Assembly (NCBI GenBank): GCA_964538065.1
Contig: CAZIDG010000010.1
Location: 1-64,000, forward strand
Direction of reading: 5' to 3'
DNA: 64,000 nt
From: G963664225 sp964538065
GTDB taxonomy: Bacteria > Verrucomicrobiota > Verrucomicrobiia > Limisphaerales > UBA1319
In this document: positions 8,406 through 17,881 of the stretch, one piece after another
How positions within the stretch are numbered: position 1 is the stretch's first letter
Layout of the letters: the number at the start of each line of letters is the position of its first letter
Program-made: the position numbers and the translations under genes
Notes under the pieces: model-generated
Databases searched by the model: none
The model's input: the letters and a program-made list of their open reading frames with translations, nothing else
Told to the model about the DNA's origin: nothing

Positions 8406-9314
8406 ATGAATATTGTCGAACTGGAGAATGTCACCAAGGCGTTTGGCACGACCCTTGCCGTCAAAGCCTTGTCCCTGAATGTTCCGAGTGGGAGCATCTA
8501 TGGCTTCATCGGTCCCAACGGTTCCGGTAAAACCACCACCTTGCGCATGATCATGGGCATTCACCCCGCCGACGAGGGCGTGGTGCGTGTCTTTGGTGCC
8601 CCAATCCACGGTGCGTGTTCGGACCGCATCGGATACCTGCCGGAGGAGCGGGGCATGTATCGTCGCATGCGTGTGCGGGAGATCTTGAATTTCTACGGCG
8701 GGCTCAAGGCGGGGCATGGCGTGGCGCGGGAAGTGGATCGTTGGCTGGAGAAGTTTGATATGACCTCGTGGGCTAATCGCAAAATCGAGGCGCTGAGCAA
8801 GGGCATGAGCCAGAAGGTCCAGTTTTTGATGGCGGTGGTGGCAAAGCCCCAGTTGCTGATCCTCGACGAGCCTTTCAGCGGCCTTGATCCGCTCAATGCC
8901 GACACCCTCCGTGAAGCCATTCTTGAGTTAAGAGGGCAGGGGACCACCGTGATCCTTAGCACGCACGACATGCACCTGGCGGAAACGCTGTGCGATTTCA
9001 TTTTCATGATCTTTCAGGGCGCCAAGGTGCTCGACGGCACCCTGATGGACATTCAAAATCAATACGGTGCTGACACCGTCCATGTGCAGACGACGGGCGG
9101 GTTCGAAACCGTGCGAAATCTTCCAGGCGTCGATGCGGTGAATGATTTGGGACAGTTGCAGGAGTTGCGTCTGGGCCAGGACGGTGATGCCCAGGAGGTG
9201 CTTCGCATTCTTTTGGAACGCACCCAAGTGCTGCGGTTTGAAATCACCAAGCCCTCCTTGCATGATATCTTCGTTCGCATCGCCCGGCCGCAGACACAGG
9301 AGGTGGCGGCATGA
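8406..9314 (+). CDS. ABC transporter ATP-binding protein (NatA-type exporter)
   Basis: 302 residues with one ABC domain: Walker A GPNGSGKTT (36-44), signature LSKGMSQK, Walker B LLILDEPFSGLDP, and the switch His in LSTHD. The C-terminal 80 residues match the DUF4162-like tail of NatA-type ATPases. The partner permease starts inside its stop codon (ATGA overlap), so the two form an ABC-2 exporter. The substrate is unknown; the family includes Na+ and drug exporters. The start chosen is the Met directly before the ABC domain. The upstream frame to 8343 is not conserved-looking. Confidence 0.88.
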   Translation: MNIVELENVTKAFGTTLAVKALSLNVPSGSIYGFIGPNGSGKTTTLRMIMGIHPADEGVVRVFGAPIHGACSDRIGYLPEERGMYRRMRVREILNFYGGLKAGHGVAREVDRWLEKFDMTSWANRKIEALSKGMSQKVQFLMAVVAKPQLLILDEPFSGLDPLNADTLREAILELRGQGTTVILSTHDMHLAETLCDFIFMIFQGAKVLDGTLMDIQNQYGADTVHVQTTGGFETVRNLPGVDAVNDLGQLQELRLGQDGDAQEVLRILLERTQVLRFEITKPSLHDIFVRIARPQTQEVAA

Positions 9315-10627
9315 ATAAAATCATCCGGCTGGCCATTCGCGAATACCTGGCGATCGTGCGTACCAAGGGATTCATTATCGGCCTGATCCTGGCCCCCCTT
9401 TTAGGCGGGGGATCCATTTTGATCACTGCGATGATGGAAAAGAACGTGGACCGATCGGACAAGACCATCGCGGTCATCGACCACGCCAGGACGATTGCTC
9501 CCGCCATTCAACGCGCGGCGGAGGCGCGCAATAAAAGCGAGGTGTTTCATGAAAAATCAGGTAAAAAGCTTAAGCCTGCCTATAATATTGAGGTGGTGAA
9601 ACCGGATGAGCAGGCGATGGACCGGCAGCGTTTGGAGCTATCCGACCGCGTTCGTGCCGGGCAGTTGCACGCGTTTGTTGAGATTCAAGCTGAAGTCATT
9701 CACCCTCCCACCAACAGTTCCAGGACCTTGATCACCTATCATTCCAAGAATCCCGCCCTGGACGATGTGCGGCGCTGGATCGCCAGCCCCATCAATGATG
9801 AAATTCATCGTCAGCGTTTGGCGGAGGCCGGAATCGATGCCCAGAAGGTCAACAGTCTTTTGAATTGGATGGCTGTAGAGGGTGCGGGCCTTGTCTCAGT
9901 CGATGCCAAAAGTGGCGCCATCAACCAGCCGAAAAAAACCAACGAAGCCGAGGCGGTGTTGGTGCCCATCATTACGGTAATGATGATGTTCATGCTGCTC
10001 ATGATGGGGGCCACGCCGTCTTTGCAGGCTGTGATGGAGGAGAAGACTCAACGCATTGCGGAGGTCATGCTGGGGGCGGTGACACCCACGCAGTTCATGT
10101 GGGGCAAGTTGATCGGCGGAGTCGGCGTGGCCCTGACCGGTTCGTCGGTCTATCTGCTCGTGGGGGGCTTTACGCTTGCCAGCCTGGCGCTGACCCACTT
10201 TATGCCGTATCACGTGATTCCCTGGTTTGTCGTGTTCCTGCTTCTGGGCGTATTGATGATGGGGGCGATTCTGGCGGCGTTGGGTTCGGCGTGCAACGAT
10301 CCCAAGGACGCTCAAACGCTCATGCTTCCAGCCATGTTACCCATGATGTTCCCTCTCTTTGTTCTTGTGCCGATCATCAAGGAGCCCAATGGCGCCTTTG
10401 CCGTTATTACGTCGTTTATTCCACTTTTCACACCCCAGATCATGACCTTGCGTTTGGGGACACAAGCGGGCATCCCCTGGTGGCATCCGGTGGTGGGGTT
10501 GGTTGGAGTGATCCTGTGCACCTTTCTGATGGTCTGGCTGGGTGGCCGCATATTCCGGGTGGGCATCCTGCTTCAGGGCAAGCCGCCCCGCCTGCGCGAG
10601 ATTGCGCGGTGGGCCATCAAAGGATGA
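9311..10627 (+). CDS. ABC-2 type transporter permease (NatB-like)
   Basis: 438 residues. TM1 follows the short basic start (TKGFIIGLILAPLLGGGSIL). A roughly 190-residue extracytoplasmic domain comes next, then five or six TM helices from about residue 220, starting VPIITVMMMFMLLMMGA. The motif EEKTQRIAEVML between helices is typical of NatB/YhaP-type permeases, where it contacts the ATPase. It overlaps the ATPase gene by 4 bp. The long first loop distinguishes it from plain ABC-2 drug exporters. Confidence 0.87.
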   Translation: MNKIIRLAIREYLAIVRTKGFIIGLILAPLLGGGSILITAMMEKNVDRSDKTIAVIDHARTIAPAIQRAAEARNKSEVFHEKSGKKLKPAYNIEVVKPDEQAMDRQRLELSDRVRAGQLHAFVEIQAEVIHPPTNSSRTLITYHSKNPALDDVRRWIASPINDEIHRQRLAEAGIDAQKVNSLLNWMAVEGAGLVSVDAKSGAINQPKKTNEAEAVLVPIITVMMMFMLLMMGATPSLQAVMEEKTQRIAEVMLGAVTPTQFMWGKLIGGVGVALTGSSVYLLVGGFTLASLALTHFMPYHVIPWFVVFLLLGVLMMGAILAALGSACNDPKDAQTLMLPAMLPMMFPLFVLVPIIKEPNGAFAVITSFIPLFTPQIMTLRLGTQAGIPWWHPVVGLVGVILCTFLMVWLGGRIFRVGILLQGKPPRLREIARWAIKG

Positions 10628-10730
10628 TCCATGGGAAGGAGTCACGCAGGAGTTGAAAAGGACAGGGGGCGGCGGCATCCCTTTTGGACTGTGTTTGTGA
10701 CGATGGCATGCTAGAAACATGCATATCTTT

Positions 10731-10759
10731 CACCAGGGGCAAATGCCCTTTGCCTGGTG
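10731..10759. other. Hairpin upstream of the glycosidase gene
   Basis: An interrupted inverted repeat, CACCAG and GCAAA pairing with TTTGC and CTGGTG around a short loop, with a two-base bulge. There is no T tract. It sits between the ABC permease and the secreted glycosidase and could be a weak terminator or a leader structure. Confidence 0.3.
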
Positions 10760-10798
10760 GAGTTGCTGGGGTGTTGAAAAATGTCAATCGGACTCACT

Positions 10799-12211
10799 AT
10801 GAACCTGAATGCGCGAATGATATCCGTGGTTCTTGCCACGATGGTGGCGGTCATGCTTCATCAGGATGTGGAGGCGGGACTGCCCCGACTTAAGATCAGC
10901 GATAATCATCGTTTCATCGTCAAGCAGGATGGCGCCCCGTTCTTCTATTTGGGCGACACCGCCTGGGAACTTTTCCACCGCCTTAATCGCGAAGAGGCCC
11001 AGCTCTACCTCTCTGATCGTGCGGCCAAGAGGTTTACCGTGATTCAGGCAGTGGTTCTGGCAGAATTGGATGGCATCAATGCCAACAATGCCTATGGGCA
11101 GAAGCCGCTCATCCATGGTAATCCCACCCAGCCCAATGAGGAATATTTCAAGCATGTGGATTGGATTCTCTCCAAAGCCAATGACCTTGGCCTTTATGTG
11201 GGCATGCTGCCAACCTGGGGCGATAAATGGAACAAAAAATGGGGCACAGGTCCAACAGTGTTCAATGTCGTGAATGCCGAACAATATGGCGAGTGGCTTG
11301 GACGCCGTTATATGGACGCTGGAATCATCTGGATTCTGGGTGGCGACCGCCCCATCGAAAACGACGAGCAAAAGCAGATCATCCAGGCCATGGCACGCGG
11401 TTTGCGCAAGGGCGATGGAGGCGCCCATCTCATCACGTTTCATCCGCCGGGAGGCAGCGGATCAAGTCAGTGGCTTCACCAGGAGGCATGGTTGGATTTC
11501 AACATGCGCCAGAATGGACACGTGGCTGAATTCACCGGACGCCATGATGCCACTCGTGCAGATTACAATTTGAATCCACCGAAGCCGGTGATCGATGGGG
11601 AACCCCTTTACGAAGACCACCCCGTATCCTTTGAGGCGAAAAAATATGGCCATTCCATCGCCTCGGATGTGCGTCGGCCGCTCTATTGGGACTTGTTTAC
11701 GGGCGCCTGCGGCCATACCTACGGTCATCACTCCGTCTGGCAAATGTGGGCGCCCCCGCGCGATCCGATCAATAATCCTCTCATGCCCTGGCAGGAGGCC
11801 ATCAAACAGCCTGGTGCGGGGCAGATGCAGTATGGGCGCGCGCTCATCGAATCCCGGCCCTTTCTAAGTCGCATTCCTGATGATTCAGTGATTGTCACCG
11901 ATCGCGTGCCCACATCGGTGCCGGGGGAAGGGCGCTATCGGTTCGTGTCCACCCGGGATGCCCACGGTTCCTACGCCATGGTTTATGCGCCCGTGGGCCG
12001 TAAATTCAAGGTTCGCATGGACAAGGTGACCGGCCCCAAGGTAAACGCATGGTGGTACAATCCGCGTGATGGCAGAGCCTCTTTCGTGGGTGAATTTGAC
12101 AACATGGGGGAACGCGAATTCACACCGCCTGACTATGGCGAAATGCTTGATTGGGTGCTCGTTCTGGACGATGCATCCAAAAAGTATCCTGCCCCAGGGC
12201 AGAATCAATGA
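10799..12211 (+). CDS. Secreted DUF4038/GH140-like glycoside hydrolase
   Basis: 470 residues with an N-terminal signal sequence (ARMISVVLATMVAVMLHQDVEA). The mature start LKISDNHRFIVKQDGAPFFYLGDTAWELFHRLNREEA is diagnostic of the DUF4038 TIM barrel found in GH140 apiosidases. Further on are WILGGDRP, probably holding a catalytic acid, and DGEPLYED, probably holding the second. The C-terminal YNPRDGRASFVGEF stretch matches the small beta domain that follows DUF4038. It likely cleaves a plant-type polysaccharide side chain outside the cytoplasm; the exact substrate is not predictable. A Met 18 bp upstream (10781) is an alternative start. Confidence 0.85.
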   Translation: MNLNARMISVVLATMVAVMLHQDVEAGLPRLKISDNHRFIVKQDGAPFFYLGDTAWELFHRLNREEAQLYLSDRAAKRFTVIQAVVLAELDGINANNAYGQKPLIHGNPTQPNEEYFKHVDWILSKANDLGLYVGMLPTWGDKWNKKWGTGPTVFNVVNAEQYGEWLGRRYMDAGIIWILGGDRPIENDEQKQIIQAMARGLRKGDGGAHLITFHPPGGSGSSQWLHQEAWLDFNMRQNGHVAEFTGRHDATRADYNLNPPKPVIDGEPLYEDHPVSFEAKKYGHSIASDVRRPLYWDLFTGACGHTYGHHSVWQMWAPPRDPINNPLMPWQEAIKQPGAGQMQYGRALIESRPFLSRIPDDSVIVTDRVPTSVPGEGRYRFVSTRDAHGSYAMVYAPVGRKFKVRMDKVTGPKVNAWWYNPRDGRASFVGEFDNMGEREFTPPDYGEMLDWVLVLDDASKKYPAPGQNQ

Positions 12212-12356
12212 GTCACTTATACCGGGCTCCATTGCGGAAGTGTGGAATCAACGCTTACCGTGATCTCAGGTTGGAGACAAAATGGCGCAGATCTGATGCT
12301 GAGGATTACTCTTGCTGCTGGGGTCTGCGTTTCCCTACAGTATCGATGTGGATTGG

Positions 12357-13004
12357 ATGAGTTATCTCATTACGGCTGTCGTGGCCTATTTGTTGGGATC
12401 AATTCCCACCGGTTTCCTGGTGGGTAAGGCCAAAGGCATTGATTTGCGCAAGGTGGGCAGTGGCAACATCGGGGCCACCAATGCATTGCGCATTCTGGGC
12501 AAAAAGGCGGGCATTGCGGTTCTTGTGATCGATGCCTTGAAGGGCTTCGTCGCCTGCTTTTGGGCCGCTCCCGCTGTTCAAACCTTGTTGAAGGCTCCCG
12601 CTCCCGAACATCGCGATCATTTGCTGGTCATGGCGGCGGCTTGCGCTGTGCTGGGTCACATGTACACCTGCTGGCTTTATTTCAAAGGTGGCAAAGGGAT
12701 CGCCACCACAGGGGGCGTTTTTGCCGCCCTGGCTCCCACGGCCGTCCTATTGACGCTGGCAGGTTGGATTGTTGTGTTTGTAACAACCCGCTACGTGTCC
12801 GTTGCCTCCATAGCCGCAGCCTTTCTCCTGCCAGTGATGGTGTGGTGGCGGGGAGGCAGTCTGTTGCTGGTCGCTCTGACCACGGGCATCAGCATTCTGG
12901 CGCTCTGGAAACATCGGGAAAACATGCGCCGTCTGATGAAGGGCACTGAAAATCGTTTCGATTTCCGCGGTAAAAAAGACTCGAATCATCCCAAGTCTTC
13001 CTAG
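12357..13004 (+). CDS. plsY: Acyl-phosphate:glycerol-3-phosphate acyltransferase
   Basis: 215 residues with the PlsY fold of multiple TM helices. Conserved motifs are GSIPTGFLVGK, GSGNIGATNALR (motif 1) and GHMYTCWLYFKGGKGIATTGG (motifs 2 and 3). It makes lysophosphatidate from acyl-phosphate and glycerol-3-phosphate at the inner membrane. The start is the Met directly before the first TM segment. gpsA, which supplies glycerol-3-phosphate, follows after 46 bp, a common pairing. Confidence 0.93.
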   Translation: MSYLITAVVAYLLGSIPTGFLVGKAKGIDLRKVGSGNIGATNALRILGKKAGIAVLVIDALKGFVACFWAAPAVQTLLKAPAPEHRDHLLVMAAACAVLGHMYTCWLYFKGGKGIATTGGVFAALAPTAVLLTLAGWIVVFVTTRYVSVASIAAAFLLPVMVWWRGGSLLLVALTTGISILALWKHRENMRRLMKGTENRFDFRGKKDSNHPKSS

Positions 13005-13050
13005 GTCAATTTCCGTGACCGCAATGGTTTAAGTCATTTCAGTATCGATC

Positions 13051-14031
13051 ATGAACATCACCATTCTGGGATCTGGAGCATGGGGCAGTGCGCTGGGTTG
13101 CCTGTTACAGCAGGGGGGACACACCGTCACCCTGTGGGGAAACAAACCCTCGCATTTGGAGGCCATTGAGCGCACAGGACGCAATGAACAGTGTCTGCCA
13201 GGCATCGATCTACCCCGCACTTGGCGTTTGGAAACCAACCTGAACCGTGCCGTGGAAGGCGCGGAGCTGGTCCTGGTGGCTGTGCCATCCAAAGCCTTTC
13301 GTGAGGTGACACGTTGTCTTCAATCGTATCATGGTCCTGTGGTGACGGTTACCAAGGGTATCGAGTACGAAACCGGTCTGACCATGACGCGAATTCTGCG
13401 TGAGAACGCTCCATCCGCCTCCGCCGTGGCACTTTCCGGTCCCACTCTGGCTATGGAAGTTGCCAGGGGCATCCCCACGGCCATTGTGGCCGCCAGTGAG
13501 GATTCGCAAGCGGCTCATTTGGTCCAAAACCTGTTCCATCGACCCACTTTCCGCGTCTATACCAGTGCGGATGTCCTGGGGGTGGAGTTGGGGGGGGCGC
13601 TGAAAAACGTGTTCGCGATTGCTGCCGGCGTGTGTGATGGCCTCGGCTATGGTGATAACTCCAAAGCTGCATTGATTACCCGCGGCATTGTGGAAATCCG
13701 TCGTCTGGGAGTCGCCTGTGGGGCTCAAGCCGAGACCTTTTCAGGGTTAAGTGGTTTGGGGGATTTGGTCGTGACCTGCTTCTCCCGCCTTAGCCGGAAT
13801 CGCGGTTTTGGCGAGCGGTTGGGGCGTGGGGAGAAGATAGAACATATTCTCAATACGATGGTTGCGGTTGCAGAAGGGTATCCCACTGCCCGATCGGCCT
13901 ATTTCCTGGGTCGACGCCTGAACATGGTGACCCCGATCATCGACGAGGTCCATGCCATGCTCTATGAAGGCAAAAATGTGGACCAGGCTGTGCAGGACCT
14001 CACGGGACGTTCCTCAAAACCGGAAGACTGA
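13051..14031 (+). CDS. gpsA: Glycerol-3-phosphate dehydrogenase [NAD(P)+]
   Basis: 326 residues. The N-terminal Rossmann motif GSGAWGSALG is at 7-16. Family blocks are VTVTKGIE (with the catalytic-region Lys), GVELGGALKNVFAIAAGVCDGLGYGDNSKAALITRG and SGLGDLVVTCFSRLSRNR. It reduces dihydroxyacetone phosphate to glycerol-3-phosphate for phospholipid synthesis. The length is normal. It probably forms an operon with plsY. An 8-G run within it is simply Leu-Gly-Gly-Ala coding and the frame is intact. Confidence 0.95.
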   Translation: MNITILGSGAWGSALGCLLQQGGHTVTLWGNKPSHLEAIERTGRNEQCLPGIDLPRTWRLETNLNRAVEGAELVLVAVPSKAFREVTRCLQSYHGPVVTVTKGIEYETGLTMTRILRENAPSASAVALSGPTLAMEVARGIPTAIVAASEDSQAAHLVQNLFHRPTFRVYTSADVLGVELGGALKNVFAIAAGVCDGLGYGDNSKAALITRGIVEIRRLGVACGAQAETFSGLSGLGDLVVTCFSRLSRNRGFGERLGRGEKIEHILNTMVAVAEGYPTARSAYFLGRRLNMVTPIIDEVHAMLYEGKNVDQAVQDLTGRSSKPED

Positions 14032-14057
14032 CCGTTCCATTCCCCCCTCATGCTAAG

Positions 14058-14074
14058 ATCCTGCCCTGCAGGAT
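14058..14074 (+). other. Hairpin after gpsA; start of a 340-bp gene-free stretch
   Basis: A perfect 7-bp stem ATCCTGC/GCAGGAT with a 3-nt loop lies 27 bp after gpsA, without a T tract. The gap 14032-14371 also holds a sigma-28-like promoter (14194) and a structured leader (14232-14344). Between 14075 and 14193 I see nothing definite. Confidence 0.35.
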
Positions 14075-14193
14075 AGTGGAGAACGCATGTATTTCCATTG
14101 CATGGGAACAAGTCGCGAGGCTTGATGCATTCCTCTGTTTGTTCCGAAGGACCCAGTCGGGATGGACTCCTTCCACGATGAACAAATAGTGCC

Positions 14194-14220
14194 TTCAGAA
14201 ACAAAGTCACATGCCGATAT
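14194..14220 (+). promoter_or_regulatory. Possible sigma-28 promoter of the hybrid histidine kinase
   Basis: The -10 element GCCGATAT matches the FliA consensus GCCGATAA in seven of eight bases. It lies 15 bases after TTCA, which matches the TAAA -35 element in two of four. Transcription would start near 14227, just before the structured leader. FliA is encoded at 40248. The weak -35 makes this tentative. Confidence 0.35.
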
Positions 14221-14231
14221 AAAAGAATAAC

Positions 14232-14344
14232 CGGCTAAATAGCCGAGGTGATGGTGTTGCCTATTTCGTGGCTCTGTCAGCGCCCGGCATCGATAGTATA
14301 TCGTTGATTGCGAATTAGTTTGATCTGTAGAAACCCGCTGACAG
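14232..14344 (+). other. Structured leader upstream of the hybrid kinase
   Basis: Three nested or consecutive inverted repeats lie here: CGGCT/AGCCG with loop AAAT (14232-14245), a 9-bp closing stem CTGTCAGCG (14274-14282) with CGCTGACAG (14336-14344), and inside it CGATA/TATCG with a 3-nt loop (14291-14303). It ends 27 bp before the start codon. I could not match it to a known riboswitch consensus; fluoride and c-di-GMP-I motifs do not fit. It may be an RNA switch or a protein-binding site. Confidence 0.4.
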
Positions 14345-14371
14345 TCTCCCCGCTCCAGACATGAACGGGTT

Positions 14372-17300
14372 ATGGTGGAGTCCTTGTTTCAACAAAGAAC
14401 GGACCTTATTCACTTATCCAGTGGATTGGCGCTGTTTTTTGCCATGATAACCAGTTATCTGCTCTCGAAATGGGAACGGAAGAAAGACTGGATCATCGCA
14501 GCCGTTTTCCTGGCGGCACAGTGCATTGCCTGCGGTGTGGATCTGCTCGTTCCTGTTTTTGGAGGAACACCCTCTTTGATGGCCGTCCAGGGCGGGGTGA
14601 TGCTGGCCTCTTTCATTCTGTTGTTGGAATGGGGCCGATCTCGTTGGAACCTGGACCACACGCCTTCCTTGCCAGCATGGATCCACGTGGTCATTTCCTT
14701 GATGGGTGTTCTGGTGGTTTGGCTGTATGGCGGCGCCAGGCCGCTCGTGGGAGTGTTTATATGTCTGGCGCCGGTGGGGGCTCTCCTGACAGCCTTGACA
14801 GCATGGAACGTGCATGAAGGCAATCGGTGGGGGAGGATGAGTATCCGTTTGGCGTTATGCTGTCTTGTCGTGTGGGGTGTGGTGATGGCGCGGCTGGCAG
14901 TAAAGCTCGCCTTCGCACTGCCGTTGAAAGGTTCCTTGTTGGGGGAGGTGTATGGCAGTTCCGTTATTTGGATCGCCATTAGGAGCGTTGCGGTGATTGG
15001 GGTGGCTCTCGGCGTATGGGGGTATTACCATGCCACATGTCCCCCCAATCGCAAAATATCAGGACGTCGCTGGCTGGTTGTGCTTGGCAAACCGGCGGTT
15101 CTGTTGTTGTTGTGCGCCTGCGGATGGTGGTCGACCGGTCTGGCAGGACGTATTGCCCAGGACAGGCTCGAGGCTCAATACTTGGACGATCTGCGCATGG
15201 CCGCTTCCACTGAGAGTGCCGATCTTCTCCATGCCATGGGTGACTTTTCCCACATATCTGCCGTGGTTCGAGATCCTGACCTGAAGCGTGTCCTTGACAA
15301 GCTGGCGCAATCGACACCGTCTTGTCGCGAGGTCGGCTTGTTGGTCCGGGAGGATGACCAAGTGCGTTCTCTCGCTTTTTCAACTCGTGTTGCATCCCGG
15401 ACCCCGTCGGTTGCAGATCCGTGGCTTGCCCCATATAAAGGACCCTGGCTTGCTTTGTTTAATGATGCCCGGGCCTTTGTTCTTGTCGATACCGTGGAAT
15501 GGTCAGTCCAGGGCTTTGTGCCTCTTCTGGATCGCGAGGGTGATGATGTTGTCGCGGTGCTGGCGATGACCAAAGCCGTGCCGGATTGGAACAAATCCAT
15601 CGGTCTGCAACGGTTGTGTGCGCTCACGGTGGTATTGATGGTGGCTGCAATCATCATGATTTGTTTTGTGGGGCACGAATTGGAGGTCAAACACGATTAT
15701 CACATCGCCCTCTCTGAGGTCCGCCATCGGGAGTTGGTGGAGCAGGCCAATTGCATCCTGCTCCGATGGCATCGTTCGGGGCGTGTTTTGTTCTGCAATA
15801 ACTTCGGGCGTCAATGGCTTGAGCTTGATGATGCCGGCATGAAAAAGGTGAACGAGGAACTGGGAGCCTTTACGGTGGATACGGCGACGAGTCGCCTGGA
15901 GGATTTCATCGCCCAGATCGAGTCACAATCCCAATACCGGCTTCAATGTCTTGGCTGGATACCGCAGAAGGATGGGGAGGGAATGTGGATTTCCTGGGAA
16001 CACCGGGGGGTGCCCGATGCACAGGGGCGACTGATGGAGTTTATTAGCGCAGGCACCGACATCACAGCCCTCAAACGCGCCAAGGAGGCCCTCCAGGCCT
16101 CGGTAAGAGAGGCCGAATCCCTGAACAGCCAACTCGAAGGAGCCATTTCCCGCGCCAACCAACTCGCCCTTCAGGCGGAATCGGCCAACATGGCCAAAAG
16201 CGCTTTCCTGGCCAACATAAGCCACGAGATCCGCACCCCCATGAATGGCATCATTGGCATGGCTGGCCTTCTTCTGGAAACGCCGATGACAACCCAACAG
16301 CGTCATTTTTCCGAGTGTGTGCGCTCGTCGGCGGAATCCCTGTTGTGTCTTCTCAATGACCTGCTCGATTTCTCCAAAATCGAAGCTGGTAAAATGGAGC
16401 TCGAGTCGATCTGGTTCGATGTGCGGGAAAACATCAGCCAGACCGTGGACTTGCTTCGGGTCAAGGCCTCGGAGAAGCATCTGGCTCTGTCTTGCACCCT
16501 TGATGCGGCGGTTCCACGCCGGCTGATGGGGGATCCCTTGCGCCTGCGCCAGGTGATCACGAATCTTCTCGGCAACGCCCTTAAATTCACCGAGCAGGGC
16601 GGTGTGGCCATCCGGGTGCGCATGGAGGGTGAAGGGCTTTCACCGGCACAGCTTCGGTTTGAGGTGGTGGATACAGGCATCGGGATTCCCCCCAATCGAC
16701 TCTCGAGTTTGTTCAAGACCTTCTCGCAGGTGGATTCCTCCACCAGCCGCAAATACGGTGGCACGGGCCTGGGATTGGCGATCTGCAAGCGCCTGGTCGA
16801 AATGATGGGGGGTGAAATCGGGGTTGCGAGCGAACCTGGCCAGGGCTCCACCTTCTGGTTTACCGCCCGTTTTGCCAATGCCATGGGCAAGGAGGCCGAG
16901 GAATCAGCGCATGCACCTGGTCTGCCGGCCAGCAGGGAATTGTCGCCCGACCAGCGGCGCCAGGTGAGGATTCTTGTGGCCGAGGATAACCTGATCAACC
17001 AGATGGTGGCCAAGGGCATTCTCGATAACGCTGGTTATCAGGTCGATCTGGCAGGCAATGGCCGTGAGGCAGTCGAGGCCGTCCAGAAAACCTCCTATCA
17101 CCTCGTCTTGATGGATGTGTCCATGCCCGAGATGGACGGCTACGAGGCGGCCCGGAGAATCCGGGAGCTGGAAGGCGCTTCCCGGCGTCATCTGCCCATG
17201 GTGGCCATGACGGCTCATGCCATGAAAACCGACAAGGACCAATGCCTGGCCGTCGGCATGGATGCCTATCTCACCAAACCCATCCAACGAGAGCAATTGC

Positions 17301-17725
17301 TGGAAGCGGTCGGACGTTATGTTTGCATCCCGTCGCCACCCATCAACGTCAAGGTTGACACAAAGGTTGATACGAAGGAATCCACGCCTCACCCGGCGTT
17401 TGATCCGGTCAGCTTGCTCGATCGCCTGGGCGGCGACAGTGAATTGTATGCCCGCATTGTCGACTTATTCCTCGTAAATGTTCCCCAGCGTGTCCAGCAC
17501 CTCAAGGAGGCCATTGCTGCTGGCAATACCTCGCAAATTCATTTGGAGGCCCATGCCCTGAAGGGTGCGGCGGCCAACATGGCTGCCGATGCACTCCAAA
17601 AGGTGTTCGAACAGATTGAAAAGTCAGCCCGGAGCCTGGACCTTGATCACGTGCGGAGCCTGCAGGGTCCCATGGACCTGGAACTGGATCGGCTGATGCA
17701 GGCCCTCAAAGCCCACCGAGGCTGA
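14372..17725 (+). CDS. Membrane hybrid sensor histidine kinase (7TM-PAS-HisKA-HATPase-REC-HPt)
   Basis: 1117 residues. The first 225 residues form about seven TM helices. A TM near 248, an extracytoplasmic region of about 150 residues and a further TM near 415 follow. Then come a PAS-like domain (about 445-570), a coiled coil, HisKA with phosphoacceptor His618 (SHEIRTPMNGI), a HATPase with N, G1 and G2 boxes (NLLGNALKFT, DTGIGIP, GGTGLGLAI), a receiver with Asp915 (LVLMDVSMPEMDG) and an HPt with His1061 (EAHALKGAAA). The full phosphorelay to HPt is therefore in one protein, and the output regulator must be elsewhere. A short KVDTKVDTK linker joins REC and HPt. The signal sensed is unknown. 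Confidence 0.92.
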   Translation: MVESLFQQRTDLIHLSSGLALFFAMITSYLLSKWERKKDWIIAAVFLAAQCIACGVDLLVPVFGGTPSLMAVQGGVMLASFILLLEWGRSRWNLDHTPSLPAWIHVVISLMGVLVVWLYGGARPLVGVFICLAPVGALLTALTAWNVHEGNRWGRMSIRLALCCLVVWGVVMARLAVKLAFALPLKGSLLGEVYGSSVIWIAIRSVAVIGVALGVWGYYHATCPPNRKISGRRWLVVLGKPAVLLLLCACGWWSTGLAGRIAQDRLEAQYLDDLRMAASTESADLLHAMGDFSHISAVVRDPDLKRVLDKLAQSTPSCREVGLLVREDDQVRSLAFSTRVASRTPSVADPWLAPYKGPWLALFNDARAFVLVDTVEWSVQGFVPLLDREGDDVVAVLAMTKAVPDWNKSIGLQRLCALTVVLMVAAIIMICFVGHELEVKHDYHIALSEVRHRELVEQANCILLRWHRSGRVLFCNNFGRQWLELDDAGMKKVNEELGAFTVDTATSRLEDFIAQIESQSQYRLQCLGWIPQKDGEGMWISWEHRGVPDAQGRLMEFISAGTDITALKRAKEALQASVREAESLNSQLEGAISRANQLALQAESANMAKSAFLANISHEIRTPMNGIIGMAGLLLETPMTTQQRHFSECVRSSAESLLCLLNDLLDFSKIEAGKMELESIWFDVRENISQTVDLLRVKASEKHLALSCTLDAAVPRRLMGDPLRLRQVITNLLGNALKFTEQGGVAIRVRMEGEGLSPAQLRFEVVDTGIGIPPNRLSSLFKTFSQVDSSTSRKYGGTGLGLAICKRLVEMMGGEIGVASEPGQGSTFWFTARFANAMGKEAEESAHAPGLPASRELSPDQRRQVRILVAEDNLINQMVAKGILDNAGYQVDLAGNGREAVEAVQKTSYHLVLMDVSMPEMDGYEAARRIRELEGASRRHLPMVAMTAHAMKTDKDQCLAVGMDAYLTKPIQREQLLEAVGRYVCIPSPPINVKVDTKVDTKESTPHPAFDPVSLLDRLGGDSELYARIVDLFLVNVPQRVQHLKEAIAAGNTSQIHLEAHALKGAAANMAADALQKVFEQIEKSARSLDLDHVRSLQGPMDLELDRLMQALKAHRG

Positions 17726-17881
17726 TGGTTCCTGGCCGGTGTCATATTCCCCAAAGCCCAATGCACATAGTGGTCGCTCCCTATCACACTACTTGAAGCC
17801 GGCCAGACAGTCGGACAGTGCTTTTTATTCCATCATCCTCAGGCTTGCACTCCATCGCGTTCTGGTTTAGGGAATCAGCCA

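Noticed and set aside
13590..13600. Runs of eight G in gpsA, pepT (near 18301), the ylxF-like gene and fliK as phase-variable tracts
   Set aside because: All are in frame in housekeeping or structural genes, arise from Gly-Gly codons next to codons ending or starting in G, and give intact family-length proteins where a length can be judged.
14246..14262. GGTGATGGTGTTGCC as the core of a fluoride riboswitch
   Set aside because: The first part resembles the crcB motif, but the required downstream CTGATGxCxCCTAC-type segment and pseudoknot partner are absent, and the gene is a histidine kinase.
17732..17806. Inverted repeat CTGGCCGG/CCGGCCAG between the hybrid kinase and pepT as a terminator
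   Set aside because: The arms are 59 bases apart with no T tract; too weak to call.
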